Assembly: GCF_000826105.1 (NCBI RefSeq)
Contig: NZ_CCYK01000007.1
Coordinates: 1,984,001 to 2,048,000, forward strand
Source: Pseudomonas massiliensis
GTDB lineage: Bacteria > Pseudomonadota > Gammaproteobacteria > Pseudomonadales > Pseudomonadaceae
Direction of reading: 5' to 3'
DNA: 64,000 bases
The notes under the pieces are model-generated. The model did not search any database and was not told where the DNA came from. It was given only the letters and a program-made list of their open reading frames with translations. Positions 41,626 through 50,254 of this stretch are shown in pieces. The position numbers and the translations under genes are program-made. The first letter of the stretch is position 1. The number at the start of each line of letters is the position of its first letter.

Positions 41626-43896
41626 TTACGCCTCGATCGGCACGGGCGTCGGCCACCAGGCCGGCAGCAGCCGACGCACCCGGGCATCACCGAACCTGTC
41701 GTCGATCAGCACCACGGTGCCTTGGTCATCTTCGCTGCGTATCACCCGCCCGGCCGCCTGCACCACCTTGTGCAGGCCAGGATACAGATAGACGTAGTCA
41801 TAGCCCTTGCCGAAGCGGGCTTGCATGCGCTGCCTGAACTGCTCATTGACCGGGTTCACCTGAGCCAGCCCCAGGGTAGCGATGAAGGCGCCAATGAGCC
41901 GTGCGCCCGGAAGGTCGATGCCTTCGCCAAAGGCCCCACCCAGGACGGCGAAGCCTACCCCGCGGCCGTTGGGGCGGAAACCGTCGATGAAGGCCTGCCG
42001 CGCCTGCTCGTCCATGCTCCGCTGCTGACAGCGTACCGGCACGGCCCCGTATCGCTCCTCAAGACAGCGCGCGACCTGGTTCAGGTACTCGAAGCTGCTG
42101 AAGAACGCCAAATAGTTGCCCGGCCGCGCCTCGTACTGTGTGGCGATGATACGGGCCACGCTGTCGAGAGAGCCTTGCCGGTCGGCATAGCGGGTCGACA
42201 CCTGGGCAGCCAGGCGCAAGCTGACCTGCTCGGTCTTGAAGGGCGAAGCGACGTCGATCCACGCCCAGCCCTGAGGCAAACCAAGCAGGTCGGCGAAATA
42301 ATGGGACGGACTCAAGGTCGCGGAGAACAGCACGCAGGTGCGCGCGGCGGCAAGGCGCGGCGCCAGCTGCCCGGCTGGAACTACGTTGCGCAGGTTTATC
42401 CGGGCGCTGAGGCGGCGCTTGTGCTTCGTGACTTCCAGGTCGCAGAGATAGGCCTGGCCAAACAGCTCGGCGACCCGGGTGAACTGCAGCCCCTGGAAGT
42501 AAAAGTCCAGCCAGGCCGCGGGCACCTCGGCGGGGTCCTGATTGAGGCGTTCGCCTATCAACCCAAGGCAGCGCTGAAGTGCGCTCAACCATGGGCCCGG
42601 AAGCTCGGTCAGGCAGTGGTAGCCCTCACCCTGCGCCTTGGCCAGGGTACTCCATTGGCGGGTCAGGCTCCGCAATGCCGAAGCTGTCCCTTCAAGGGGC
42701 GCTTCGCGCAGCGTGGCCAGCAGGCGCGGGTCCAGGCTCGCGCTGTACATGGCGCGGGCGCGGTCCACCAGGTTATGTGCCTCGTCGACCAGGACTCCGT
42801 AGCGCCATTCCTGAGCCTGGGCCAGGGCGAACAGCGAGGCGTTGAGGTCGAAGTAATAGTTGTAGTCGCCAATGACCACGTCAACCCAGCGGGCCATCTC
42901 CTGGCCCAGGTAATAGGGACACACACCATGCGCCTGCCCTAGCTCGCGCAAGGTGGCGCGGTCCAGGGTGGCGCGCTCGACCGCGGCCCGCCGAGCGCCC
43001 GGGAGGCGATCATAGAAACCCTTGGCCAGGGGACAGGCTTCGCCGTGGCAGGCCTTGCCAGGGTATTCGCACACCTTCTCCCGGGCACTGAGCTCCAAGA
43101 CCCGCAACGGCCTCGCCTGCTCATTGTCAGCCTGGAGAGCGTGCAGCGCATCCAGGGCCAATTGCCGGCCCGGGGTCTTGGCGGTGAGAAAGAACACCCG
43201 CTGCAGGCCTTGGCGTGGCATCGCCTTGAGCAAGGGAAAGAGCGTGCCCAGGGTTTTGCCGATGCCGGTAGGCGCCTGGGCCAGCACACAGCGGCCGATA
43301 CTGGCGGCCTTGTACACGGTTTCGGCCAGGTGGCGCTGGCCCGGGCGCATGCTGGGATAGGGAAACGCCAGGGCCGTCAGGTAGGCGTCGCGCTTCAGGC
43401 CATGGGCCTGTTCCCTCGCAGCCCAGGCCAGGTAGGCTTCGCACTGCTGCTCGAGAAATTGCTGCAATTGCGCCGCGGTGCAGGAACGTTCGAAACGAGT
43501 TTCCTGTTCCAGGTCCACATGCCAGTAAACCAGCGCAAGCTTGAGCGAATCCAGCCCCTGACTGGCGCACAACAGAGCGCCATAGACCTTGGCCTGAGCC
43601 CAATGCAATGCGCGTTGGTTGGCCGGTTGCCGCGTCAAGTCGCCGCGGTGCGTCTTGATCTCTTCGAGACAGCCATCGAGGGGGTCGTAGCCATCGGCAC
43701 GGCCGCGTACCTGCAGGCCACGACATTCTCCGGCGAGACTCAGCTCTCGCTGGTAATGGCCAGGACGTCTTTCGGTCACCTTCACATGACCGGCGATGCC
43801 TTCCAGCGCGCTGGGCGATGGCGTGAAGCGCAAGTCAAGGTCTCCCTCGCGCGCGGTGACCTCACACAGGGCACGCACGGCCACGCTCAAGGGCAT
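41626..43896 (-). CDS. PD-(D/E)XK nuclease fused to XPD/DinG-type Fe-S helicase
   Basis: A 756-residue protein. The N-terminus is a RecB/Cas4-like nuclease domain: GRADG with Asp68, EEIKTH with Glu79/Lys81 and a QAKVY motif (Gln101, Tyr105). The rest is an XPD/Rad3/DinG superfamily 2 helicase: Walker A APTGIGKT (208-215), four cysteines Cys276, Cys283, Cys288 and Cys326 for a 4Fe-4S cluster, DEAH box at 371-374, and motif VI QAAGRVIRSEDDQG. It starts at 43896 with GGAG upstream and overlaps fan1 by 10 bases, so the two are one operon, pointing to crosslink or replication-fork repair. Longer upstream starts belong to the fan1 reading region. Confidence 0.88.
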   Translation of the reverse strand: MPLSVAVRALCEVTAREGDLDLRFTPSPSALEGIAGHVKVTERRPGHYQRELSLAGECRGLQVRGRADGYDPLDGCLEEIKTHRGDLTRQPANQRALHWAQAKVYGALLCASQGLDSLKLALVYWHVDLEQETRFERSCTAAQLQQFLEQQCEAYLAWAAREQAHGLKRDAYLTALAFPYPSMRPGQRHLAETVYKAASIGRCVLAQAPTGIGKTLGTLFPLLKAMPRQGLQRVFFLTAKTPGRQLALDALHALQADNEQARPLRVLELSAREKVCEYPGKACHGEACPLAKGFYDRLPGARRAAVERATLDRATLRELGQAHGVCPYYLGQEMARWVDVVIGDYNYYFDLNASLFALAQAQEWRYGVLVDEAHNLVDRARAMYSASLDPRLLATLREAPLEGTASALRSLTRQWSTLAKAQGEGYHCLTELPGPWLSALQRCLGLIGERLNQDPAEVPAAWLDFYFQGLQFTRVAELFGQAYLCDLEVTKHKRRLSARINLRNVVPAGQLAPRLAAARTCVLFSATLSPSHYFADLLGLPQGWAWIDVASPFKTEQVSLRLAAQVSTRYADRQGSLDSVARIIATQYEARPGNYLAFFSSFEYLNQVARCLEERYGAVPVRCQQRSMDEQARQAFIDGFRPNGRGVGFAVLGGAFGEGIDLPGARLIGAFIATLGLAQVNPVNEQFRQRMQARFGKGYDYVYLYPGLHKVVQAAGRVIRSEDDQGTVVLIDDRFGDARVRRLLPAWWPTPVPIEA

Positions 43897-45545
43897 GCCG
43901 GCTCCGCGGTCTCGACGGCCGCTTCCCAACGCACATGGCAGACCAGCACGGACAGGCCATGCTCCTGGCAGAAGGCGATCCAACGCAGCTGGTTGTCCTG
44001 TAAGCGGTCTCCAGGGCCCTTGACCTCGATCATCCGGTAGTCGCCGCGCGCCGGATAGAACTGGATCAGGTCCGGCATGCCGGCGCGGTTGGCTTTCGGG
44101 TCTTCCAGCAAGCGTTCGAAGCAGAGCCTCAGGTGCCGCGGCGGGATGCAGGCCAGCGCCAGTTCGAGCAAGGGAAGCGCTATCGCGCCCCAGTGTACGA
44201 AGGGGTTGGCCACCCCGAATTTCTCGGCGAAGCGACGCACGATGGTGTCGCGGTACGTGCCCGTGTCCAGTTCGCCCAGGCAGGCATCCAGCAGCGCGGC
44301 CCGTCGCTGGGCGAAATCCGGTTGGTAGAGGTCCAGCGGGCTGGCCTGGAACGGGTGGAAAAAGGCTCCAGGCAAGGGCGCGAACAAGGCGGGCCAGCAG
44401 AGCAGCCCGAACAGGGCGGTGAACAGGGTGTTTTCCACGTACACCACAGGCGCGTCCGCCTCGGCCAGGGCGTCGCGTACCGCCCGCTCGACGCTGTCAT
44501 GATAAGGCAGTTCCAGGTCCAGGCGTTCCACCGGGGCGGCCCGCCGACGCAGCTTGACTGGCGCTCCCAGCGCTCGACGCACGCGCGGCAGCAGACGCGC
44601 CAGGCCCTGTGCTTCGGCTGGGCTTTCCGGTGCCTGGCTGGCTACTTCCGCCAATGCCAGGGCCTCGCTGAAGCGTTCGGTACGCTCAAGCATGCGTAAC
44701 CGGCGCAGCCGCGCCCCTGGCCATTGGCACCGGGCATAGAGCGACTCCGCTTCAGCGCAGCGCCCTTCCCGCTCGTAGCCTTGGCCGACGCGGAACAGCA
44801 GCTTCTGTTGGCGGCTGGCCAACCAGGGATTGTCCGAGGCCAGCCCGTGCAAGGTCACCAGCAGTTGCTCATCCGCCGTACCCTCCTCCAGCACCTGTGC
44901 GCAGGCAGCCAGCCCCATGGCCACACTCAAGTCAGCGCGATGGCGAATGGCCCTGGATGCCAAGGGAAAGTCCACTGGCTCGAAGCGCTGCAACCCCAGC
45001 TCCACCAGCACGAACTGAGACCAGTCCTGACGCAGATTGCCGAAGAACAGCATGCGCAGCCGCTCGCACAGAGGCCGTACCGTCAGCAGCCAGACCTCGT
45101 CGGCGCAGGCGGGCCACCATTGGCGCAGGGTGGCGCGCTGTCGATGCATGGGCGCCAGGGTTTCGAACCAGTCACCCTTGCGGCCTGTCGGCGCCAAACG
45201 GTGGGCGCTGAAGCATTCGCGCAGCTCAGGTTTCCCAAAGAGGTCGAACAGTTCATGCAAGGCAAGGGGGACCTCAGCCGATAGCCACCCCTGATCGAGC
45301 AATGGGGTCGCCGCCGCTGCCAGGTCGCCAATCTCTGCATAGCTCAGCTTGCTGCAGCGAAAATGCTGGCCCTTGCGCATGATCAGGCGGACCAGCAAGG
45401 CTCTCGACGACCTTGGCAGGCCGGCGAACCCGGCCAGGAACGCGTGCTCTTGTTCATCGAGCACGTCCTCGTAGCGCGACCGCAGCCAGGACAACGCCTG
45501 CTCGAAGTTCTCCAGGTAGTAGAAGGGGTTGTCCAGAGCGTTCAC
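43887..45545 (-). CDS. fan1: FAN1-family structure-specific nuclease (VRR-NUC)
   Basis: A 552-residue bacterial FAN1. The C-terminal VRR-NUC active site has Asp492 (GMPDLI), Glu507 and Lys509 (IEVKGPGDRLQDNQ), the same spacing as in P. aeruginosa FAN1. The N-terminal part (NPFYYLENFEQALSWL, then SAP-like and TPR-like helices) is normal. FAN1 cleaves 5' flaps and unhooks interstrand crosslinks. The GTG start at 45545 (VNALDNPFYYL) is preferred although its ribosome site is weak; the open frame extends upstream without similarity to the family. Coupled to the nuclease-helicase by a 10-base overlap. Confidence 0.9.
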   Translation of the reverse strand: MNALDNPFYYLENFEQALSWLRSRYEDVLDEQEHAFLAGFAGLPRSSRALLVRLIMRKGQHFRCSKLSYAEIGDLAAAATPLLDQGWLSAEVPLALHELFDLFGKPELRECFSAHRLAPTGRKGDWFETLAPMHRQRATLRQWWPACADEVWLLTVRPLCERLRMLFFGNLRQDWSQFVLVELGLQRFEPVDFPLASRAIRHRADLSVAMGLAACAQVLEEGTADEQLLVTLHGLASDNPWLASRQQKLLFRVGQGYEREGRCAEAESLYARCQWPGARLRRLRMLERTERFSEALALAEVASQAPESPAEAQGLARLLPRVRRALGAPVKLRRRAAPVERLDLELPYHDSVERAVRDALAEADAPVVYVENTLFTALFGLLCWPALFAPLPGAFFHPFQASPLDLYQPDFAQRRAALLDACLGELDTGTYRDTIVRRFAEKFGVANPFVHWGAIALPLLELALACIPPRHLRLCFERLLEDPKANRAGMPDLIQFYPARGDYRMIEVKGPGDRLQDNQLRWIAFCQEHGLSVLVCHVRWEAAVETAEPACP

Positions 45546-45698
45546 GGCAGGCTGTCCAGGTAAGATGGCGCTGGTTATACATACAGCCGTCCAAGCCTTC
45601 AACCGCGAGCCGCCGGCCGGTGGTCCGGGTGCAGGCCGGTTTGAGCAATACCACCCTGGCCTGATACGCTCACGTTCTTTACGCCTGCGGATGCGCTC

Positions 45699-46358
45699 AT
45701 GCTCAGTGCCTTGCTGTTCGACCTCGATGGAACCTTGACCGACACTGACAAGCTGCATTTGGTGGCCATTCAGCAACTGCTCTGGGAAGAGGACCAGCGC
45801 CCCTTCAGTGAAGAAGACTTCGAAGCGCTATGCAGTGGCCGCGCCAATCCCCAGATGTGTGCGCTGCTTTTCCCCGACCGGGACCTGACGTTCCACCGTG
45901 CCTTCGCCGATCGCAAAGAAGCTCGCTTCCGCACCCTGTCCAGCACGCTTGAGCCCATTGCCGGGCTGACGACGCTGCTGGCCTATGCCCAGGACAAGTG
46001 TATCGGCCGGGTCGTAGTCACCAACGCGCCCCGGGCCAACGCCGACCATATGCTCGGTGCCCTGGGTCTGCAGCAGGCCTTCGCCAGCATCGTCGTCGCC
46101 GAAGAACTGGCACGGGCCAAGCCGGACCCGCTGCCCTACCTGACCGGGCTACAACGCCTGCAAGCCAAGGCCGAAGCCGCCATGGCCTTCGAGGACTCCA
46201 TCCCCGGGCTCACCGCCGCCAAGGCGGCCAACCTCTATACCGTGGGCCTGGCCACCAGCCAGAGCGAAGCGGCCCTATTGGCCGCCGGGGCGGACCTGGT
46301 GGTAGAGGATTTCAATGACCCAAGGTTGTGGGCAGTGATTCAGAACTGGCCGGGCTAG
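45699..46358 (+). CDS. HAD-family phosphatase (beta-phosphoglucomutase-like)
   Basis: A 219-residue subfamily IA HAD hydrolase. Motif I is FDLDGTLTDTD (Asp8, Asp10), motif II VVVTNAPR, motif III the Lys in LARAKPDPLPY, and motif IV AFEDSIPGL. A helical cap lies between motifs I and II. The sugar-phosphate or nucleotide substrate is not predictable. It diverges from fan1 and converges on the globin gene, separated by 162 bp. Confidence 0.88.
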   Translation: MLSALLFDLDGTLTDTDKLHLVAIQQLLWEEDQRPFSEEDFEALCSGRANPQMCALLFPDRDLTFHRAFADRKEARFRTLSSTLEPIAGLTTLLAYAQDKCIGRVVVTNAPRANADHMLGALGLQQAFASIVVAEELARAKPDPLPYLTGLQRLQAKAEAAMAFEDSIPGLTAAKAANLYTVGLATSQSEAALLAAGADLVVEDFNDPRLWAVIQNWPG

Positions 46359-46520
46359 AGCGGGATGGTAAAGGCGTGACATCGCATTCGGGAGCTTCGC
46401 CCTCCTCCTGCTGGGCAGCGCGGTGCTCCCGGTGGGAGCTAGCGCAAGCTAGCGAAAACTCTTCTGATCGGGCAGTACAGCGAATGTTCATTTGCAGCGC
46501 ATTGAGAAGTTTGGCCCTGC

Positions 46521-46967
46521 TCACCCCGCCGCCTGTCCATACAACCGTTTCTCCCGCTCGATCATGATGCCGGCCAGGTACCAATAGGCCTCGCCCCAGG
46601 CCTTGAGCACCGGTTCGGTGGCGGCCTCCCCAAGCACGTCCTTGATGGCCGGCAGCAGCGCGGCGGCGACAGCGTCGTAATGCTCTGGCCTCACCTGGGT
46701 GGTCACATGACGTTCGCAGATCTTTTCCACCGCGCCCTCGATGCGTTCCAGGCGGTCCACATTCTGCGCGAAGGCCAGGATCGCCGCCGCCAGGCGCTTG
46801 GGTTGCTCACCGGAGATCTGCGCCGCCTGATCGAACAGGCGCTTGATCTCCGGGTCCACGAACAGCCGTTCATACATGCGGGTGGTGATGGCCAGCCCGT
46901 GGGACTGCAGGGCAGGCGCGGTGGCCTTGATGGTTTCGATGGTCTGGGCGGATAGAGGCGTGTTCAC
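46521..46967 (-). CDS. Single-domain haemoglobin of the Vitreoscilla type
   Basis: A 148-residue globin very like Vitreoscilla haemoglobin: B10 Tyr32 (ITTRMYERLF), E7 Gln55 (EQPKRLA), proximal His87 (EKICERHVTT), then the HYDAV, AIKDVLGEAATEPVLKAWGEAYWYL and terminal LYGQA segments. There is no FAD/NAD reductase domain as in flavohaemoglobin. The start is taken as GTG at 46967, because AGGAG lies 6 bases upstream; an ATG two codons earlier is directly adjacent to the AGGAG. It is the last gene of a three-gene operon, 25 bases after a methyltransferase, suggesting O2 or NO handling for the iron enzyme there. Confidence 0.9.
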   Translation of the reverse strand: MNTPLSAQTIETIKATAPALQSHGLAITTRMYERLFVDPEIKRLFDQAAQISGEQPKRLAAAILAFAQNVDRLERIEGAVEKICERHVTTQVRPEHYDAVAAALLPAIKDVLGEAATEPVLKAWGEAYWYLAGIMIEREKRLYGQAAG

Positions 46968-46992
46968 GGTCATCTCCTTTTCAGAGTCGAGG

Positions 46993-47961
46993 CTAGGGCT
47001 GGCGGCGGACTTCCAGCAGCACCACGGCGATGCGTTCAGCCTGGGCATAGCCCTCCTGCTCGAGGTCTTCGCCGAAGACGTCCGGATCCAGCTCTTCGTA
47101 GCGCCATTGTCCGGGGAAGGCCTCCAGCAGCTGGCGGGCCTGGCCGAGGAAAGGATCTTCGCCTGCCTGGATCGCCACGCCCGTATACAAGAGCAAGGTA
47201 CCGCCCGGGGCCAGGCGCTGTACCGCTTCGTCGAGGATGCGCAACGAGAGCTGGCTGCCCATCCCTGCCCCGCCGTCCCGGTAGGCGCGCCCTTTGGGGT
47301 CTTTCATGTAAGGCGGGTTGGCCACGATCAGGTCGAACTCGCCCTTTAGATCACGCAGCACATCACTGGCGACGGGCGTCAGGTTAGCCGCTCCTGCCAG
47401 TCGCGCATTGATCCTGGTCAGGCGCAGCGCGCCGGGGTTGATGTCGGTACCCCACACACTTGCCTGTGGGCAAGCCTTGGCAATCACGAGGGCGCCGGCG
47501 CCGCTGCCACAGCCAATGTCTACGGCACGCGCCGGCGGGGTTTCACGAGCCTCCAGATGGGCGCGGATGCAACGGGCGAAACGGTAGGTGTCCGGGCCAA
47601 AGAACACCGCGTCGGCCGCCTCGGTCGGATAGCCGGAGTGCAGCAGGCGCAGCTCCCCGAGGCTGGAACAGCGCACCAGGCTACGCCAGTGTCCGGGTGT
47701 CTGTTCAGTGATCAACTGCCCGGCACCCAATGTAGCGAACAGGGTGTCGGGCAACCGCTCGGCCGTGAAGGGGCGGTTCCAGCCGAAGATATCGCGCAGG
47801 TCCTCGGCGGGCCCGCCACGTCGGTCGAGATTGCGCTGTTGGGTCAAGGGAGTCGGCGTTATGAAGGCATAGCCCGCCTCGGCCAGATAGCTGCCCAGGG
47901 TCAAGAGCGCGGCATCAGCATCCGCCTGTTCCACTTCTTCGAGGGCTCTCAACATATTCAT
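46993..47961 (-). CDS. PrmC-like class I SAM methyltransferase
   Basis: A 322-residue enzyme with a helical N-terminal region (1-140) and a Rossmann methyltransferase domain: SAM loop DIGCGSG (148-154), acidic GTDINPGAL (171-179) and catalytic NPPY (215-218), the motif of N-methyltransferases that modify glutamine side chains in PrmC and HemK proteins. The N-terminal half is not PrmC's, so the substrate is likely different. The ATG overlaps the preceding iron-enzyme stop (ATGA). It is not adjacent to prfA as PrmC is. Confidence 0.8.
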   Translation of the reverse strand: MNMLRALEEVEQADADAALLTLGSYLAEAGYAFITPTPLTQQRNLDRRGGPAEDLRDIFGWNRPFTAERLPDTLFATLGAGQLITEQTPGHWRSLVRCSSLGELRLLHSGYPTEAADAVFFGPDTYRFARCIRAHLEARETPPARAVDIGCGSGAGALVIAKACPQASVWGTDINPGALRLTRINARLAGAANLTPVASDVLRDLKGEFDLIVANPPYMKDPKGRAYRDGGAGMGSQLSLRILDEAVQRLAPGGTLLLYTGVAIQAGEDPFLGQARQLLEAFPGQWRYEELDPDVFGEDLEQEGYAQAERIAVVLLEVRRQP

Positions 47962-49373
47962 CGGCTGATCCCCGCTTCGCCGGCAAGCTCGCGGGCGAAC
48001 AGGCGGGTGGCATAAAGGCCGCTCGGGGTGGCATGACATTGCGGAGCCAGGAAGGGCAACAAGCGTTCCAGCCGCGATTTGGGCCCCGCCTGGGCCAAGG
48101 CTGCCTGTACCTCGGCCCGTTCCTCGACGCTGGGCCCGCCGGCCTGGGCGAGGGAGGTCGCCAGCGGATGCTGGCGGAATTTCAGGCGGAAGGGGTTATC
48201 GCTGCCCCGGCGCTGCCCTGCTTCCGGTACATGGCCGTCGGCGATCCAATCGGCCAGCAGTTGCTTCTCGTAGGCACTGAACACCCCGAACATGGCCGCG
48301 CCCGGACCGTCGATGAGCTGCCAGAAGCGGCTTTCCGAGGGGTCTGCCTGACGCTTGATCCAGCCCTTGCGCTCCAGTGCCGCCAGGAACGGGCGGATGC
48401 CACCCGGCTCGGCGAGCCATTGGTTGACCGTGCGGCCTTCGATCTTGCAGTAGTCGGAATGCATGTGCTGGGCGAAGACTTGCTTGCGTTCAAGCATGGC
48501 CACCAGCTCGTCTTCGAGATCGAAGGCGGCGATGGCGGCCGTGGTGCCGGCCCCCAGCTCGTTAAGCTGGTAGCCGGCCCTCACCCTTCGAATGAAGGCT
48601 TCGCGGCCGTTCAGCGGAATCAGCTCGCGCAGGCTCTGCGCCGCTTTCTGGGCATGGCCGGTACTGGCATTGTCGATGGTCACGTGCAAGGTGAAATAGT
48701 AAGGGTCGATGCCCAGTTCGTTCAGCTCGAACGAGGTGATCAGCAAGTGCAGCGGCAGCTGCTCGTAGCCCAGGTTGAAACCTATCACCTCGGGCAGAAG
48801 TTCGTGACCGAGCGCCCCCAGGGCCAGCTGTATGGCGCCCTGCACGTAGTAGCTGTCGTCCAGGTCGCCTTGGGGCTCACACTCCAGGTCGGCGATCAAC
48901 TTGCGGTAGAGCACCACATGGTTCTGGGCCGGCTCGCCATCGCCCAGTTCCTCAAGGTAGGTGCGGATCAAGCCGTGATAGCGACCGTCGGCCCACTGAC
49001 GCAAGGTGCCGTACAACCAGGCACCGTCGACCAGCTTGGTAGGCGCCACGGCGCGAAGGAAGAACAGCGCATGGGAGCGGTTGCTGAAGAACCGGCGTGG
49101 GGCACCTTCGTGGCGGGCCTTGAGGTAGCTGGCATACTGCTCGGCGACCCTGGCGGCACTTTCACCCACCCAGGCGTCCAGATCGTCAAGATTGTCAGGC
49201 AGCCCGCCACCCAACTGCGCGGCCTCCTCGAGCCGTTCGTCCAGGTACTGCCGGGCGGCTTCGAGGCTGTGCGCGCTGGGCTGGCGCATCAGCGCGTTAT
49301 AAAGGTCCCGGGCCGGCGTGGTGACCGGCACGGGTTGAGACTTCGAGCAGGCAAGGTTTTGCAAGGCAGTCAT
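47958..49373 (-). CDS. Haem-oxygenase-like iron-containing redox enzyme
   Basis: A 471-residue protein of the iron-containing redox (haem-oxygenase-like di-iron oxidase, HDO) family. The core is helical and carries a characteristic cluster in two segments: LGALGHELLPEVIGFNLGYEQ near 185-205 and YYFTLHVTIDNASTGHAQ near 225-242, where His230, Asp234 and His240 form the H-x3-D-x5-H pattern; Glu141/Glu142 and His152 lie earlier. Such enzymes perform unusual oxidative reactions such as N-oxygenation or C-C bond cleavage. It is longer than the usual 230-300 residues because of a C-terminal extension (about 300-471). The start is the ATG at 49373; its ribosome site is weak. First of a three-gene operon. 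Confidence 0.75.
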   Translation of the reverse strand: MTALQNLACSKSQPVPVTTPARDLYNALMRQPSAHSLEAARQYLDERLEEAAQLGGGLPDNLDDLDAWVGESAARVAEQYASYLKARHEGAPRRFFSNRSHALFFLRAVAPTKLVDGAWLYGTLRQWADGRYHGLIRTYLEELGDGEPAQNHVVLYRKLIADLECEPQGDLDDSYYVQGAIQLALGALGHELLPEVIGFNLGYEQLPLHLLITSFELNELGIDPYYFTLHVTIDNASTGHAQKAAQSLRELIPLNGREAFIRRVRAGYQLNELGAGTTAAIAAFDLEDELVAMLERKQVFAQHMHSDYCKIEGRTVNQWLAEPGGIRPFLAALERKGWIKRQADPSESRFWQLIDGPGAAMFGVFSAYEKQLLADWIADGHVPEAGQRRGSDNPFRLKFRQHPLATSLAQAGGPSVEERAEVQAALAQAGPKSRLERLLPFLAPQCHATPSGLYATRLFARELAGEAGISR

Positions 49374-49383
49374 AAAAGAACAA

Positions 49384-49413
49384 CTCGAATCCGCTTTGTC
49401 GTGGAGATTCGAG
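49384..49413. promoter_or_regulatory. Inverted repeat in the leader of the iron-enzyme operon
   Basis: CTCGAATC (49384-49391) and GATTCGAG (49406-49413) form a perfect 8-bp dyad with a 14-base spacer, ending 10 bases before the start codon. It may be a repressor operator or an mRNA stem-loop controlling translation; the lack of a good ribosome site in this gene is consistent with either. Confidence 0.45.
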
Positions 49414-49474
49414 CCTCGGCACTGTCCGGAAATTCCCTGCCGGCCCGACAATCACGGATGAATGGCTGCGGCCG

Positions 49475-50254
49475 TCAATCGAAGATGGCCACGGCGCGAA
49501 CGAAACCGGCGCTGCCCCCCTTGATCTTGTAGGGGAAACAACTGACGGTGAAGCCATGGGGCGGCAACCGGGCCAGGTTGGCGAGTTTTTCCATCTGGCC
49601 ATAGCCCACGTCCCGCCCCGCCTTGTGCCCTTCCCAGATCAGCGAGGCATCCCCTGTTTCAGCGAAGCGCTGGCGGGTGTAGCTGAAGGGTGCGTCCCAG
49701 CTCCAGGCATCGGTGCCGACCACCCGCACGCCTTGTTCCAGCAAGTAGAGAGTGGCCTCCCGTCCAATGCCGACCCCGGCATCCAGGTAGCCCGGCTGAC
49801 CGAACAGTTCCCCGGCCCGGGTATTGACCAGCACGATGTCCAACGGCTGCAAACGGTATTCGATACGATCGAGCTCGGCCGCCACTTCGGCCGCGGTCAC
49901 CACATGTCCGTCCGCCAGGGCGCGAAAGTCCAGTTTTACGCCGGGGCGCAGGCACCATTCCAGGGGCAGTTCGTCGATGCCCCAAGCCCGGGCGCCACCG
50001 TCCGTGGTGGAAGCGTAATGCCAGGGGGCGTCCATATGGGTACCGCTGTGGGTCGTCATCACCAGCCGCTCGGCCGCCCAGGCCTCGGCGCCTGGCATCT
50101 GTTCCAGGGTCAGCCCTGGAAACATGGCGGCCATCTCCGGCCAGCCTTGCTGGTGATCGCTGTACTCGATACGCGGCAGCAAGGGCGGCGGATCGGTGTA
50201 GGGATTGTTTTCCAGGGTGACGGAAAGGTCGACGAAACGCCGTTCAGGCTTCAT
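49475..50254 (-). CDS. Cyclase-family (kynurenine formamidase-like) hydrolase
   Basis: A 259-residue metal-dependent hydrolase with the family motif H-x-GTH-x-D-x-P-x-H at His69-His79 (TTHSGTHMDAPWHY), which binds zinc or manganese, and the later PYKIKGGSAGFVRAVAI end. Members hydrolyse N-formylkynurenine or open lactone/cyclic amide rings such as isatin; in this cluster a ring or amide hydrolysis step after aromatic cleavage is plausible. It overlaps the epimerase gene by 11 bases and is the last gene of the nine-gene operon. The substrate is unknown. Confidence 0.83.
   Translation of the reverse strand: MKPERRFVDLSVTLENNPYTDPPPLLPRIEYSDHQQGWPEMAAMFPGLTLEQMPGAEAWAAERLVMTTHSGTHMDAPWHYASTTDGGARAWGIDELPLEWCLRPGVKLDFRALADGHVVTAAEVAAELDRIEYRLQPLDIVLVNTRAGELFGQPGYLDAGVGIGREATLYLLEQGVRVVGTDAWSWDAPFSYTRQRFAETGDASLIWEGHKAGRDVGYGQMEKLANLARLPPHGFTVSCFPYKIKGGSAGFVRAVAIFD

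Noticed and set aside
46438..46453. GCTAGC-gcaa-GCTAGC hairpin near the HAD and globin genes
   Set aside because: A short 6-bp stem without a U-tract, too weak to call as a terminator or repeat element.
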